NCBI GenBank assembly: GCA_016935755.1
Contig: JAFGQI010000125.1
Location: forward strand, 62,001-126,000
Origin: Anaerolineales bacterium
Lineage (GTDB): Bacteria; Chloroflexota; Anaerolineae; Anaerolineales; UBA4823
Length of the DNA stretch: 64,000 nucleotides
Direction of reading: 5' to 3'
A program made the position numbers and the translations under genes. The notes under the pieces are model-generated. The model worked only from the letters and a program-made list of their open reading frames with translations. It was not told where the DNA came from and did not search any database. Shown piece after piece: positions 53,702 to 62,813 of the stretch; the stretch's first letter is position 1; each line of letters begins with the position of its first letter.

Positions 53702-55051
53702 TCAAAAAAATTGTGCCTGGTAACGACTCCAGACCTTTGGCGCCTGCTGGCGCGCCTGGGCGGCAATCTCCGCCTCATCCAGGGTCAACAGCTGGCGATC
53801 GCGCATCAACAGCTTACCAGCAACCATAGTGGTGGTCACCATGCTTTCGTGAAAGCCAAAAATAATCTGCCAGGGCAGGTTGCCAACGGTGAGCGGGGTA
53901 TGCGGATGATAATCCACAAAGATCAGGTCGGCATGCGCTCCTGGGGTCAGCACACCCAGGGGCGCGCCTGGGAAGAAGCTCCCCGCCAGCCTGGCATTGT
54001 TGTAAACAGCCATCCTTACAATTTTATCCCCCGGCATACGACGGGGATCGCGGTTCCAAACCTTGTGCAGCAGATAGGCGAATTTCCATTCTTCCCACAT
54101 GGTAGAAGTAAAGCCATCTGTCCCCAGGCAGACATCCACCCCGGCGCGCAGCATGCTCTCCACCTGGGGCACACCCACGCCATTATTCATGTTCGAGCGC
54201 GGCTGGTGCGTCACCCAGGTGCCAGATTCGGCCAGCAGGTTGATCTCACGAGCATCCACATGCACGGCGTGGACAACAATGGAACGTGGGCCCAGCATCC
54301 CATGGCGGTGCAGCCGATCCACCACACGCTGCCCGCACTTCGCCAGGCTGTCGTATTGATCCACTTCATGTTCTGCTACATGGATATGAAAGCCAAATCC
54401 CGCCGGAACAGCCTGCCGGCAGGCCTCCAAAGTAGCTTCGCTGAGGGTCAGGCTGGCATGCAAGCCGAAAGTAGCGGCAACACGCCCTCCAGCAACCTTC
54501 TCGCGCTGCGTACGCTGGATGAAACGCACATTTTCATCAATCCCAGCTTTCGCGCCCGCCGGCCCATTACGATCCGTGACCTCATAACACAGCACGCTGC
54601 GCAAACCGGATTGGTCCACCGCATCGGCGATCACATCTAACGAACCTGCGATGGCATTGGGCGAGGCGTGATGATCAATCAAGGTGGTCGTGCCATGCTT
54701 GATCGCTTCAGCCAGCATCACCAGCGCCGAGAGGCGCACATCTTCTTCCGTCAAGGCCAGGTCAAGCGGCCACCACAGCTTCTGTAAAATCTCGGGGAAA
54801 TCCTTGGCCGGCGCGCCCGGAATGGCCATCCCGCGCGCAAAGGCGCCATAAAAATGGGTGTGGGCGCAGATGTTGCCCGGCATGACATACTGGCCGTGAG
54901 CGTCCAGCCGCTCGGCCTGCGGATAGCGTTCCAGCATCTCAGCTTGAGGGCCAAACTCGATAATCAAACCATCCTGGAGATAAACCGCATGATCTTCCAG
55001 AACTTGATTGGGGTCATCCCAGGTGATCAGGGTGGCATTGGTAATCAGCAT
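53702..55051 (-). CDS. ssnA: SsnA-like amidohydrolase / aminohydrolase
   Basis: The 449-residue metal-dependent hydrolase starts MLITNATLITWDDPNQVLEDHAV, as in SsnA. The metal site is seen in HTHFYGAFARG, HIHVAEHE, VVHAVHVD and LGTDGF. SsnA accompanies molybdenum hydroxylase genes (E. coli ygfK-ssnA-ygfM-xdhD) and is presumed to deaminate or open a purine-like substrate; the reaction is not established. GGAG lies 7 nt before this ATG, preferred over the start at 55066. Its neighbours here are the hydroxylase subunits and a NUDIX enzyme. Confidence 0.88.
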   Translation of the reverse strand: MLITNATLITWDDPNQVLEDHAVYLQDGLIIEFGPQAEMLERYPQAERLDAHGQYVMPGNICAHTHFYGAFARGMAIPGAPAKDFPEILQKLWWPLDLALTEEDVRLSALVMLAEAIKHGTTTLIDHHASPNAIAGSLDVIADAVDQSGLRSVLCYEVTDRNGPAGAKAGIDENVRFIQRTQREKVAGGRVAATFGLHASLTLSEATLEACRQAVPAGFGFHIHVAEHEVDQYDSLAKCGQRVVDRLHRHGMLGPRSIVVHAVHVDAREINLLAESGTWVTHQPRSNMNNGVGVPQVESMLRAGVDVCLGTDGFTSTMWEEWKFAYLLHKVWNRDPRRMPGDKIVRMAVYNNARLAGSFFPGAPLGVLTPGAHADLIFVDYHPHTPLTVGNLPWQIIFGFHESMVTTTMVAGKLLMRDRQLLTLDEAEIAAQARQQAPKVWSRYQAQFF

Positions 55052-55062
55052 AATCGTTCTCC

Positions 55063-55692
55063 TCAATCAAAAAAAGTGGCGCAATCCGGGTTTTTCAAGG
55101 CTGCGAAGGCGTCCCGGATCTGGCGCGGCTGGGTGCGCTCCCCCGAGAGATGCGCCGGAATCTCTTCGCTCCCAAAGAACGCCACCTCGCTTGTTTCCGA
55201 GCTGGGCCGGGCCTGCCCATCAATAATATCGCACAGAAAGACCAGCTTGAAGGCGTGGAACAGATCCAGCGGGCCAACCCGGTTGGCATCATACACGCCA
55301 ATAACTTTTCGGGCCCTGACATGAAAACCCGCCTCTTCCCAGACTTCCCGCTCCGCGGCCTGAGAGGGGATATCACCTACATCTGCCCACCCACCCGGCA
55401 GGGTCCAACCCCCATCGGAGCGTTCGCGCACCATCAGCAACTTGTTCTCATAAAAAACAGCCCCGCGCACATCCACGCGCGGGGTAGCATAACCAGTCTG
55501 AAGATTGTAAATACCCACCAGTGTGGGCGTCTCGAGGCCAGTATGGGCAGCGACCATCTCCGCAGCAATCGCACTCAGGCGGTGATATCTCTCGCGCTGA
55601 TAATCATTGACCGCGTAGTGAGCGCCCGTCTGCGACAGCGCCTGGATCTCGCGCGCCCAGTGCAGCCAGCGCGGCGCCAGATCATCCTCCAT
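55063..55692 (-). CDS. NUDIX hydrolase with NUDIX_N domain
   Basis: The 209-residue protein has an N-terminal helical region (about 1-60, RWLHWAREIQALSQTGAHY) of the NUDIX_N type and a NUDIX box GGWADVGDIPSQAAEREVWEEAGF (the G...REVWEEAG core near 117-140). Such enzymes cleave nucleoside diphosphates linked to another group. It overlaps the hydroxylase Mo subunit by 11 nt, with GGAGG 5 nt before the ATG, so it belongs to this operon. A role in nucleotide breakdown linked to purine oxidation is inferred. Confidence 0.9.
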   Translation of the reverse strand: MEDDLAPRWLHWAREIQALSQTGAHYAVNDYQRERYHRLSAIAAEMVAAHTGLETPTLVGIYNLQTGYATPRVDVRGAVFYENKLLMVRERSDGGWTLPGGWADVGDIPSQAAEREVWEEAGFHVRARKVIGVYDANRVGPLDLFHAFKLVFLCDIIDGQARPSSETSEVAFFGSEEIPAHLSGERTQPRQIRDAFAALKNPDCATFFD

Positions 55693-58537
55693 CCCGGCCT
55701 CCGTAAAGCTGGCGAATAATTTCTTCTTGGTCCACCGGGAGGCGGTCGATGCGCACCCCCACGGCGTTGTAGATGCCGTTGGTTATGGCGGGCGTGGTCG
55801 GGATGCTGACAATTTCACCAACGCCCTTAGCTCCATACGGCCCGGCGGAAACCGGATGCTCGACAATAAACGAGGTAATCTCAGGGGCAAGCGCGATCGA
55901 CGGGATGCGATATCTTGCCAGGCGGTCGGTAAACACCCGCCCTTCCTCGACGATGAAATGCTCGGTTAAAGCGTTGCCCAGACCCATCATCACCCCACCT
56001 TCCACCTGGCCCTGCAAACCGAGGGGATTAATCGCCTTACCAACATCATGAGCAGCGATTATCCGCAGGACTCGCACCAGGCCTGTGCGGGTATCTACTT
56101 CAACTTCAGCCGCCTGGGCCGAGAAAGAGTAGGCAAAGTGCATGTCCCCGCCCTGCCCCAGCGGTTGGGTGGCAGGCGCCCAATACTCATAGAGCACACG
56201 CGGCTCGCGGCCTTCGGCGCGCATCAACCCCACTACTTCCCCAAGTGGGACAGAGTGACCATCCACCTGAGCCAGGCCTTCCACAAAACGGATATTTTCT
56301 GGCGGCTGGTCGAATTTTTCGGCCAGGGTAGTGCAAATAGCCTGGCGCAAGGCTCGAGCGGCATGCAGAGCCGCATTGCCAGTCACAAAAGTCTGGCGAG
56401 AGGCGGTGGTCGGGCCTCCATCCGGGGTCAGGTCGGTGTCCATCATCAGCACACGCACCCTACCCGGGGCAAGGTTGAACTCCTCTGCTACGATCAACTG
56501 CAGCACCGTCACCAGGCCCTGCCCAAGCTCAGCTGAGGCAGTCCGCACTTCCACCATGCCATCTTCATACAGCTCAACCTCGGCGCCCGCCTTGTCTGGA
56601 GCGCCGCCGCCCAGCCCGGTGTTCTTGAACCCCACCGCAAAGCCCCAGGAGCGTCGCAGATGGGGGGCGCCTTCAACCTGGCGAGAGGCAAATGGATGAT
56701 CCCCGCCCAACCGCTGCATTTCTGCGGTGACGCGATCGATGCACTCCAAAAGCCCGACGCTTTCTGTCAAGGTCTGCCCCGTATTGGTGACGCTGCCCAC
56801 CCGCAGAGCGTTCATCCGGCGCAGTTCAACCCGATCGATGCCCAGCTTCTCCGCCAGCATATCCATCATGCTTTCTACAGCAAAGGCTGACTGCGTGACG
56901 CCAAAGCCTCGAAAAGCGCCTGCCGGGGGATTATTGGTGTACATGGCATAGCAATCTGCCCTGGCATGGGGCATCTCGTATGGGCCAGAGGAATGGGTGG
57001 TGGCGCGAGTCAGCACTTTCTCGCCCAACGAGGCATACGCGCCGGTATCACCGTACAGCTCAGTCTCCACTGCAGTCAAGCGCCCATCCCGTTTGGCGCC
57101 AATCTTCACCCGGATCTGGGTGGCGTGGCGTTTGGGATGCACCAGCAGGCTTTCGTGGCGGTCAAAAAGCAGTTTCACTGGCCTATCGGTAGCATTTGCC
57201 AGCAAAGCAGCATGGATCTGTCCGGTGATGTCTTCCTTGCCGCCAAAACCGCCGCCCATCAGCTGGCCAACGATCCGCACACGCTCATCCGGCCAACCCA
57301 GCGCTCGAGCGACCTGGTTTCGGTCGGCATAGGGAATCTGCGAACCGACGTAGATTTCCATTCGCTCCCCAACCGGGTTTGCAACGCTGCATTCCGGTTC
57401 CAGGAAAGCATGATCCGTGCTGACCGTATGGAAGGTATGCTCCAAAATTACCTCTGCCTGGGCAAAACCTTGCTCCATATCGCCTTTGCGCACCTTAATG
57501 TGCTTGAGCAAGTTGCCGGCTGAATGCAGGGTTGGCGCATCCGGGCGGCGCGCCTGCACCGGATCGCTGATCACCGGCTGTGGATCGTATTCCACCTCGA
57601 TCAAATCCAGTGCATCGGAAGCAATCTGCCAGGTTTCGGCAGCCACAATCGCCACCGCATCCCCCACATAGCGCACCCGTTCGCCCACACCCACCATGAT
57701 GGGCCAATCAAAGATCACCAGGCCGTGATTATGCTCCCCAGGAATGTCCTCGGCGGTCAGCACAGCCGCTACACCTGGCAGGAGGCGCGCCCGGGAAACA
57801 TCCACCCGCTTGACGATGGCATGTGGGATGCCTGCTCGTTTCACCCGCGCGTGCAGCATCCCAGGAAATTGGATATCATCGGTAAAGCGGGCCCGCCCAT
57901 TAACTTTCTCGATTGCATCCGGGCGAATTTGAAGCGTTCCCACCACCGTTTGAGCATCCTTAGAAGGTTCTACTTCCGGCGGCGCAACAGGCTGACCCGT
58001 GCGGATGGACTGCGCAGCCGCCTGGACGGCGCGGATTATGGTCGGATAGCCAGCGCAGCGGCAGAGGGTATCCTTCAACGCATGGCGGATTTCGGCTTCG
58101 CTCGGATCCGGGTTGCGCTTCAGCAGGGCGCAAGCCGTCATCAACTGACCGGGGATGCAAAAACCGCACTGCACCGCGCCATGCAGGACAAAGGCCTGCT
58201 GCAATGGGTGCAGGTGAGACCATTCTCCATCAATCGTAGGGATCATGGCCGGAGGGATCACCTCCGCGCTCGCCTCGCCAGACGGAGGTTCTTGAACCGG
58301 GGTCAGGGAGGCCAGCCCTTCGACAGTGACAATCTGTTTTCCCGCTGCTTTTGCCGCTGGATAAGTGCAAGAGAGCACAGGTTCACCATCCACCAGCACC
58401 GTGCAGGCGCCGCATTCGGCTTCATTGCAGCCCACCTTGGTGCCAGTCAGGTGTAAACGCTCACGCAGTAAATCGACAAGCATTTCACCGGGGAGAGGGT
58501 CTAGGATGATCTTTTCACCGTTAACAATCAGTTCCAT
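55682..58537 (-). CDS. Fused [2Fe-2S] and molybdopterin-binding subunit, XdhD-like
   Basis: The 951-residue protein has an FeS domain (about 1-175; GCNEAECGAC, QCGFCIPG, LCRCAGY) with a Pro/Glu-rich insertion (about 78-105), then the Mo subunit. GGGFGGKED and GAFRGFGVTQ are cofactor loops, and GAKGVGE holds the catalytic Glu in its standard context. The C-terminus and the SsnA neighbour resemble XdhD, a group sometimes described as selenium-dependent; no selenium genes are in the window. It probably hydroxylates a purine or related N-heterocycle. Confidence 0.92.
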   Translation of the reverse strand: MELIVNGEKIILDPLPGEMLVDLLRERLHLTGTKVGCNEAECGACTVLVDGEPVLSCTYPAAKAAGKQIVTVEGLASLTPVQEPPSGEASAEVIPPAMIPTIDGEWSHLHPLQQAFVLHGAVQCGFCIPGQLMTACALLKRNPDPSEAEIRHALKDTLCRCAGYPTIIRAVQAAAQSIRTGQPVAPPEVEPSKDAQTVVGTLQIRPDAIEKVNGRARFTDDIQFPGMLHARVKRAGIPHAIVKRVDVSRARLLPGVAAVLTAEDIPGEHNHGLVIFDWPIMVGVGERVRYVGDAVAIVAAETWQIASDALDLIEVEYDPQPVISDPVQARRPDAPTLHSAGNLLKHIKVRKGDMEQGFAQAEVILEHTFHTVSTDHAFLEPECSVANPVGERMEIYVGSQIPYADRNQVARALGWPDERVRIVGQLMGGGFGGKEDITGQIHAALLANATDRPVKLLFDRHESLLVHPKRHATQIRVKIGAKRDGRLTAVETELYGDTGAYASLGEKVLTRATTHSSGPYEMPHARADCYAMYTNNPPAGAFRGFGVTQSAFAVESMMDMLAEKLGIDRVELRRMNALRVGSVTNTGQTLTESVGLLECIDRVTAEMQRLGGDHPFASRQVEGAPHLRRSWGFAVGFKNTGLGGGAPDKAGAEVELYEDGMVEVRTASAELGQGLVTVLQLIVAEEFNLAPGRVRVLMMDTDLTPDGGPTTASRQTFVTGNAALHAARALRQAICTTLAEKFDQPPENIRFVEGLAQVDGHSVPLGEVVGLMRAEGREPRVLYEYWAPATQPLGQGGDMHFAYSFSAQAAEVEVDTRTGLVRVLRIIAAHDVGKAINPLGLQGQVEGGVMMGLGNALTEHFIVEEGRVFTDRLARYRIPSIALAPEITSFIVEHPVSAGPYGAKGVGEIVSIPTTPAITNGIYNAVGVRIDRLPVDQEEIIRQLYGGRDGG

Positions 58538-58549
58538 AATCTGCTCGCT

Positions 58550-59452
58550 TTATTCACCAGTAAACTGGGCTTGCGGATGGTCATAAGTGCGCTGCCAGGC
58601 GAGAGTCAGTGTCTCGTGCAGGAGTGTAGCTGCAATGCGCTGGCGATACTGCGCGGTGGCGCGATGCGGGCTGGTGCGGAAGTGCGCCTCACTCAGCAAT
58701 GCTTCCACTGCCTGAGTAAGGACATGCTCATCGGGCTTTTGATTATTTAATACGGCCTCCGTCTCTTTTAGGCGCAGTGGGACGGGGCCGGCAGGCCCAA
58801 TAGAGATGCGCACCCGCTGGATGCGATCCTGCCATCTTTCCAGCCACACAGCCATATTGAGAATAGCAATCGCCACCCCTTGCGGGCGCATCACCCGGCG
58901 GAAAGCGGAAGCCTGCCCGGGTTGAACAGCAGGCAGGTAAAAGCCCACCAACAGCTCGCGACGTGGATCCAGGGCAGAACGCCCCGGCCCGAGGAATAAC
59001 TCACTCACCGGCACGCGGCGCCGCCCCGACGCGCTGGCAATCTCCGCCTGAGCATCCAGCGCCAGTAGTGAGATTGTCCCATCGCCGGCAGGCAGGGCGT
59101 GGGCGACATTCCCACCCAGGGTAGCCGTGTTGCGCACTTGCGGCCCGCCGATCAAGCCAGCCGATTCGTTCAAAGCCCGCGCGTGCAAATACACCAGCGG
59201 AGAATCAACAATCTGGTTCAGTGGGCGCGCCGCGCCGATGTATAACTGCCCCTGGCGCATTTCCAGGGTGTTCATTTCTGAGATTTGGGTGATATCCACC
59301 AGGGTGTGGACAGGTGGATGGCGACCTTGCTGTAAATCCAGCAAAAAGTCGGTGCCGCCGGCCACCAGACGTGCTTCGCCTGGAGCGTCAGCTAATGCCT
59401 GTAAGGCATCCGAGACAGTTTGGGCGAGATGATAATTTTGCCAGATAGCCAT
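58550..59452 (-). CDS. FAD-binding subunit of molybdenum hydroxylase (YgfM-like)
   Basis: The 300-residue protein has both flavin loops intact: VAGGTDFLLDLQQG (about 31-44) and NTATLGGNVAHALPAGDG (about 107-124). It would accept electrons from the FeS domain of the adjacent XdhD-like subunit. It is the first gene of the long minus-strand run down to 48518, with a 12-nt gap to the next gene. Its ribosome site is weak. Confidence 0.9.
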   Translation of the reverse strand: MAIWQNYHLAQTVSDALQALADAPGEARLVAGGTDFLLDLQQGRHPPVHTLVDITQISEMNTLEMRQGQLYIGAARPLNQIVDSPLVYLHARALNESAGLIGGPQVRNTATLGGNVAHALPAGDGTISLLALDAQAEIASASGRRRVPVSELFLGPGRSALDPRRELLVGFYLPAVQPGQASAFRRVMRPQGVAIAILNMAVWLERWQDRIQRVRISIGPAGPVPLRLKETEAVLNNQKPDEHVLTQAVEALLSEAHFRTSPHRATAQYRQRIAATLLHETLTLAWQRTYDHPQAQFTGE

Positions 59453-59704
59453 GGATCGGCGCGATACCCTTTATTCTTGGGATTAGAACGGAGGCGCTTT
59501 TCGACGGGCCAGGTCCCGGTTTTCAGGAGGTCAGAGCTTGAGGCCAGACCTGCCCGACGCCGCCGCAGATAAAACCCGCGACGACCACCGATCCAGTAGC
59601 GGTGCAACTCACCGCAACTTATTTTAACATGGAAATCGCCTGGCAGGGGTATTAACTTCAGTTATAATAACGCCGCGTTGCTGCTATGCAGCAATCAGGA
59701 TACC
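59453..59704. other. Divergent intergenic region with two -10 boxes and a GC-rich leader
   Basis: On the minus strand an extended -10 TGTTAAAAT (59629-59621) would start a ~160-nt GC-rich leader for the hydroxylase/F420 operon. That leader can form short stems (for example AGGTC/GACCT and CGGG/CCCG between 59500 and 59560). I looked for a molybdenum-cofactor or purine-type riboswitch and cannot match one. On the plus strand TATAAT (59663-59668) lies 37 nt before the DUF1361 gene. No gene is seen. Confidence 0.4.
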
Positions 59705-60415
59705 ATGTTTCAAATGCTGCTTCGAATCCACCGTTTTTTTCTCAGCCAGGCATTCTACCCCATCGTGCTCTCCAGCCTCCTGGCGCTCAGCATCTATATC
59801 GGCAGAGTGCTATACAGCGGCTCCAGAGTGGTTTATGCCAACCTGGTGTGGAATCTATTCCTGGCCTGGATACCCTATATCTTCAGCATGATTTCAGCAT
59901 TACTCAGCCGGGTTTTGCCCCGGCTTTGGTGGCTGGCATTCTTCCCAGGAGTCATCTGGCTGGCCTTCTTCCCGAACGCTCCCTACCTGGTGACGGATTT
60001 CTTACACCTGACGCCGCGCCAGGGCATCCCGCTGTGGTACGATATTCTGCTCCTGGCTTCCTTTTCCTGGACAGGGGTCTTCCTGGCAATCGCCTCGCTG
60101 CGCACCATGCAGGAGCTGGTAAAAGCCCATCTGGGCTGGCTGGTAAGCTGGCTGTTCGTTGCCGTGGCGCTCAGTTTGAGCGGTCTCGGCATCTACCTGG
60201 GCCGCTTTGAACGCTGGAATAGTTGGGATATATTATTTCATCCGAAAAGCATCCTGGCCGATATCGCGGTCAGGCTGATCAATCCTTTCGATAACATGCG
60301 CTTTTTTGGCTTTACGATCCTTTTCACCGCTTTCCTGACAGTATGCTACCTGGTCTTTGTGTCGATGAGCCATCCAGCTGTGCCATCGCCGGTGCAAGAA
60401 GAACGAACCAGGTAA
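59705..60415 (+). CDS. DUF1361 family membrane protein
   Basis: The 236-residue protein has about six hydrophobic helices and the DUF1361 landmarks NLFLAWIPYIFS, FPNAPYLVTDFLHL and the charged RFERWNSWD loop after a long helix. The function of this family is unknown. I start at the ATG with AGGA 5 nt upstream; a TTG at 59678 opens the frame. It is followed after 39 nt by the dipeptidase gene. Confidence 0.85.
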   Translation: MFQMLLRIHRFFLSQAFYPIVLSSLLALSIYIGRVLYSGSRVVYANLVWNLFLAWIPYIFSMISALLSRVLPRLWWLAFFPGVIWLAFFPNAPYLVTDFLHLTPRQGIPLWYDILLLASFSWTGVFLAIASLRTMQELVKAHLGWLVSWLFVAVALSLSGLGIYLGRFERWNSWDILFHPKSILADIAVRLINPFDNMRFFGFTILFTAFLTVCYLVFVSMSHPAVPSPVQEERTR

Positions 60416-60454
60416 GATCAATGGCATAATAAACCTCTATCAAGGAGAAATTTC

Positions 60455-61831
60455 ATGACAGAACACTTGAATGCCGCTCTTGAATACGCTCGGGCAAATC
60501 GCGCAGGCTTTCTGCAAGAATTTATAGAATTTGTGCGGATTCCCTCTGTGTCCACCGCCCCGGAAGCCAAGGCGGATATCCAACGGGCAGCCCAATGGGT
60601 TGCCAATCAATTGCGCAACCTGGGGATGAAAAATGTATCCGTTTTTCCCACCGCCGGTCACCCGGTCGTCTTCGGCGAATACCTGGGAGCTGGCGCCGAT
60701 AAACCGACCGTTTTAATTTACGGTCATTACGATGTCCAACCTGCTGAACCCCTGGAATTGTGGCACAGCCCAGCATTTGAACCGACCGTGCGGGGTGAAA
60801 ATTTGTACGGGCGCGGCGCTTCAGACATGAAGGGGCAGGTGATGATCACGATTAAGGCAGCCGAAGCCCTGGCGCGCACAGGCGAACTGCCAGTAAATAT
60901 TAAATTCATCATCGAAGGTGAAGAAGAGGTCGGATCACCAAACCTGGATGAATTCATCCGCACACATCGCGACCTGCTGGCTTGCGATTATGCCTTGAAC
61001 ACGGATACAGGCATGATCGGCGCAGAAGTGCCTACTATCACCTATGGATTGCGGGGATTGGCATATTTTGAACTGCGCATCAGCGGGCCGGATCATGATC
61101 TACACTCCGGCATATTCGGCGGCGCAGTCCACAACCCGGCCCAGGTGCTGTGTGAATTGATAGCCGGGATGCATGATGCTCAGGGCAGAGTGACGCTGCC
61201 AGGTTTCTATGATCGAGTGCGATCGATCAGCGCTGAAGAACGGCAGGAACTCGCTCGCCTGCCTATGGATGATGAATTCTATCGCCAGCAGACCGGCGCT
61301 CCCGCCCTCTTTGGCGAAGCGGACTATACCGTCGCCGAGCGGGTGGGCGCCCGTCCCACTTTAGAAATCAATGGCCTGCTCTCCGGCTTCACCGGCGAAG
61401 GCTCGAAAACCGTTCTGCCCGCCAAGGCGATGGCAAAAATATCCATGCGGCTAGTACCCGACCAGGACCCAGAAGAGGTGCACCATCAGCTAACCCAATA
61501 CCTGGAGAGGCATGCTCCGCCAACAGTGCGCTGGGAACTGCTCAAGATGGCAGGCGGTCCCGCCTCGATCAGTGACCGCCATATCCCGGGTGTTGTGGCC
61601 ATGAGCCAGGCATTAGAAGCGACCTGGGGAAAACGGCCTCTGTTCCGGCGTGAGGGAGGCAGCGTACCAGTGGTCGGTCAGATGCAGAAAATCCTGGGCA
61701 TTGAGTCCGTATTGACCGGCTTTGGCCTCCCGGATGACAATCTACACGCCCCCAACGAAAAAATCCATCTGCCCACCTTCTATCGAGGCATCGAAGCGAT
61801 CATCCGCTTCCTGGTATTCGTGGGTGCGTGA
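60455..61831 (+). CDS. M20-family dipeptidase
   Basis: The 458-residue protein has the M20 metal motifs: IYGHYDVQPAEP (first His and Asp), GRGASDMKGQ (bridging Asp), EGEEEVGS (catalytic Glu and ligand Glu) and a late NLHAPNEKI with the final His. SGPDHDLHSGIFGGAVHNP marks the dimerisation domain of the carnosinase-like branch. It should hydrolyse dipeptides or N-acyl amino acids in the cytoplasm. AAGGAG lies 7-8 nt before the ATG. Confidence 0.94.
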   Translation: MTEHLNAALEYARANRAGFLQEFIEFVRIPSVSTAPEAKADIQRAAQWVANQLRNLGMKNVSVFPTAGHPVVFGEYLGAGADKPTVLIYGHYDVQPAEPLELWHSPAFEPTVRGENLYGRGASDMKGQVMITIKAAEALARTGELPVNIKFIIEGEEEVGSPNLDEFIRTHRDLLACDYALNTDTGMIGAEVPTITYGLRGLAYFELRISGPDHDLHSGIFGGAVHNPAQVLCELIAGMHDAQGRVTLPGFYDRVRSISAEERQELARLPMDDEFYRQQTGAPALFGEADYTVAERVGARPTLEINGLLSGFTGEGSKTVLPAKAMAKISMRLVPDQDPEEVHHQLTQYLERHAPPTVRWELLKMAGGPASISDRHIPGVVAMSQALEATWGKRPLFRREGGSVPVVGQMQKILGIESVLTGFGLPDDNLHAPNEKIHLPTFYRGIEAIIRFLVFVGA

Positions 61832-61871
61832 GGATGAACTGGAAAGCATCTTAGCGTTTTCTCATACAGGG

Positions 61872-61900
61872 TTGACGAACGACCAATATACCCATACAAT
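61872..61900 (+). promoter_or_regulatory. Sigma-70-type promoter for a leaderless DUF1385 mRNA
   Basis: TTGACG (61872-61877), a 17-nt spacer and TACAAT (61895-61900) form a near-consensus promoter. The ATG at 61907 lies 7 nt after the last base of the -10, where transcription is expected to begin, and there is no Shine-Dalgarno. Confidence 0.75.
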
Positions 61901-61906
61901 CAACAC

Positions 61907-62788
61907 ATGACAGAGAGATTACCTTCCTACGGTGGACAGGCTGTGATTGAAGGCGTGATGATGCGCGGGGCTGAAAGCGTGGCAATTGCCATGCGCGCCC
62001 CCGATAATCAGATCGTCGTCCAATCCGAACCCCTGTCCGGACTTTATAAAAGCAAGATTATCAAAATCCCCTTTCTACGTGGCTTGATCACCTTGTGGGA
62101 TTCACTGGGGCTGGGGATGCGCGCCCTGACTATCTCGGCGAACGTACAAAGTGGAGAAGATGAGCAGCTAGAAGGCGCCGCACTCTACGGAACAGTAGCA
62201 ATCTCGCTAGCTATTGGCATCGGCCTATTCATGCTGGCGCCTGCAGCCATCGGTCAGCTCGGCGAGCGCTTGCTCGGCTTTAATGCCTGGTGGAGCAACT
62301 TGCTCGAAGGCCTGGTGCGTCTGGCCTTGCTGGTTGGCTATATCTGGATCATTGGTCGCATGCCAGATATCCAGCGCGTGTTCATGTATCACGGCGCCGA
62401 ACACAAAACCATCAACGCCTTTGAAGCCGGTGTTGAACTCACCCCCGAAAATGTGTCCAAATTCTCCCGGGAGCACACGCGCTGCGGGACTGCTTTCCTG
62501 CTCACCCTGGTGCTGCTTTCTGTGCTGGTGTTCAGCCTGCTTGGCCCTCTGCCCACTGTTTGGCGGCTGGTCAGCCGGGTACTGCTGCTCCCCGTGCTGG
62601 CAGGTCTGGCTTATGAATACATTCGCTGGACCGCCAGACATCTCGATTCGCCCGTAGTGCGTTGGCTTGTCAAACCCAACCTGGCCCTCCAGAACCTGAC
62701 CACGCGCGAACCGGACCTGCACATTCTGGAGGTTTCCATTGCCGCCTTCAATGCCATGCGTGCGCGGGAAAACCAAATAACGCTATAA
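61907..62788 (+). CDS. DUF1385 family membrane protein
   Basis: The 293-residue protein starts MTERLPSYGGQAVIEGVMMRG, the DUF1385 signature, and continues with MYHGAEHKTINAFE and SREHTRCGTAFLL, conserved His/Glu/Cys positions of this family, between four or five membrane helices. A metal or substrate site at the membrane is plausible, but the family has no established function. The start coincides with the predicted transcription start. Confidence 0.88.
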   Translation: MTERLPSYGGQAVIEGVMMRGAESVAIAMRAPDNQIVVQSEPLSGLYKSKIIKIPFLRGLITLWDSLGLGMRALTISANVQSGEDEQLEGAALYGTVAISLAIGIGLFMLAPAAIGQLGERLLGFNAWWSNLLEGLVRLALLVGYIWIIGRMPDIQRVFMYHGAEHKTINAFEAGVELTPENVSKFSREHTRCGTAFLLTLVLLSVLVFSLLGPLPTVWRLVSRVLLLPVLAGLAYEYIRWTARHLDSPVVRWLVKPNLALQNLTTREPDLHILEVSIAAFNAMRARENQITL

Positions 62789-62813
62789 CTCCACTTCTAC
62801 CGATCTCAACGCC

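Noticed and set aside
53609-54640. Long plus-strand open frame opposite the SsnA-like gene
   Set aside because: Its translation has no domain and is the shadow of a conserved amidohydrolase on the other strand.
57524-58456. 310-codon plus-strand open frame opposite the XdhD-like subunit
   Set aside because: His- and Arg-rich translation without family similarity; the minus-strand FeS and Mo motifs are intact there.
59453-59600. Molybdenum-cofactor riboswitch
   Set aside because: The leader is GC-rich with short stems, but I could not align the conserved core or tetraloop/receptor of that RNA, so only a general note is given.
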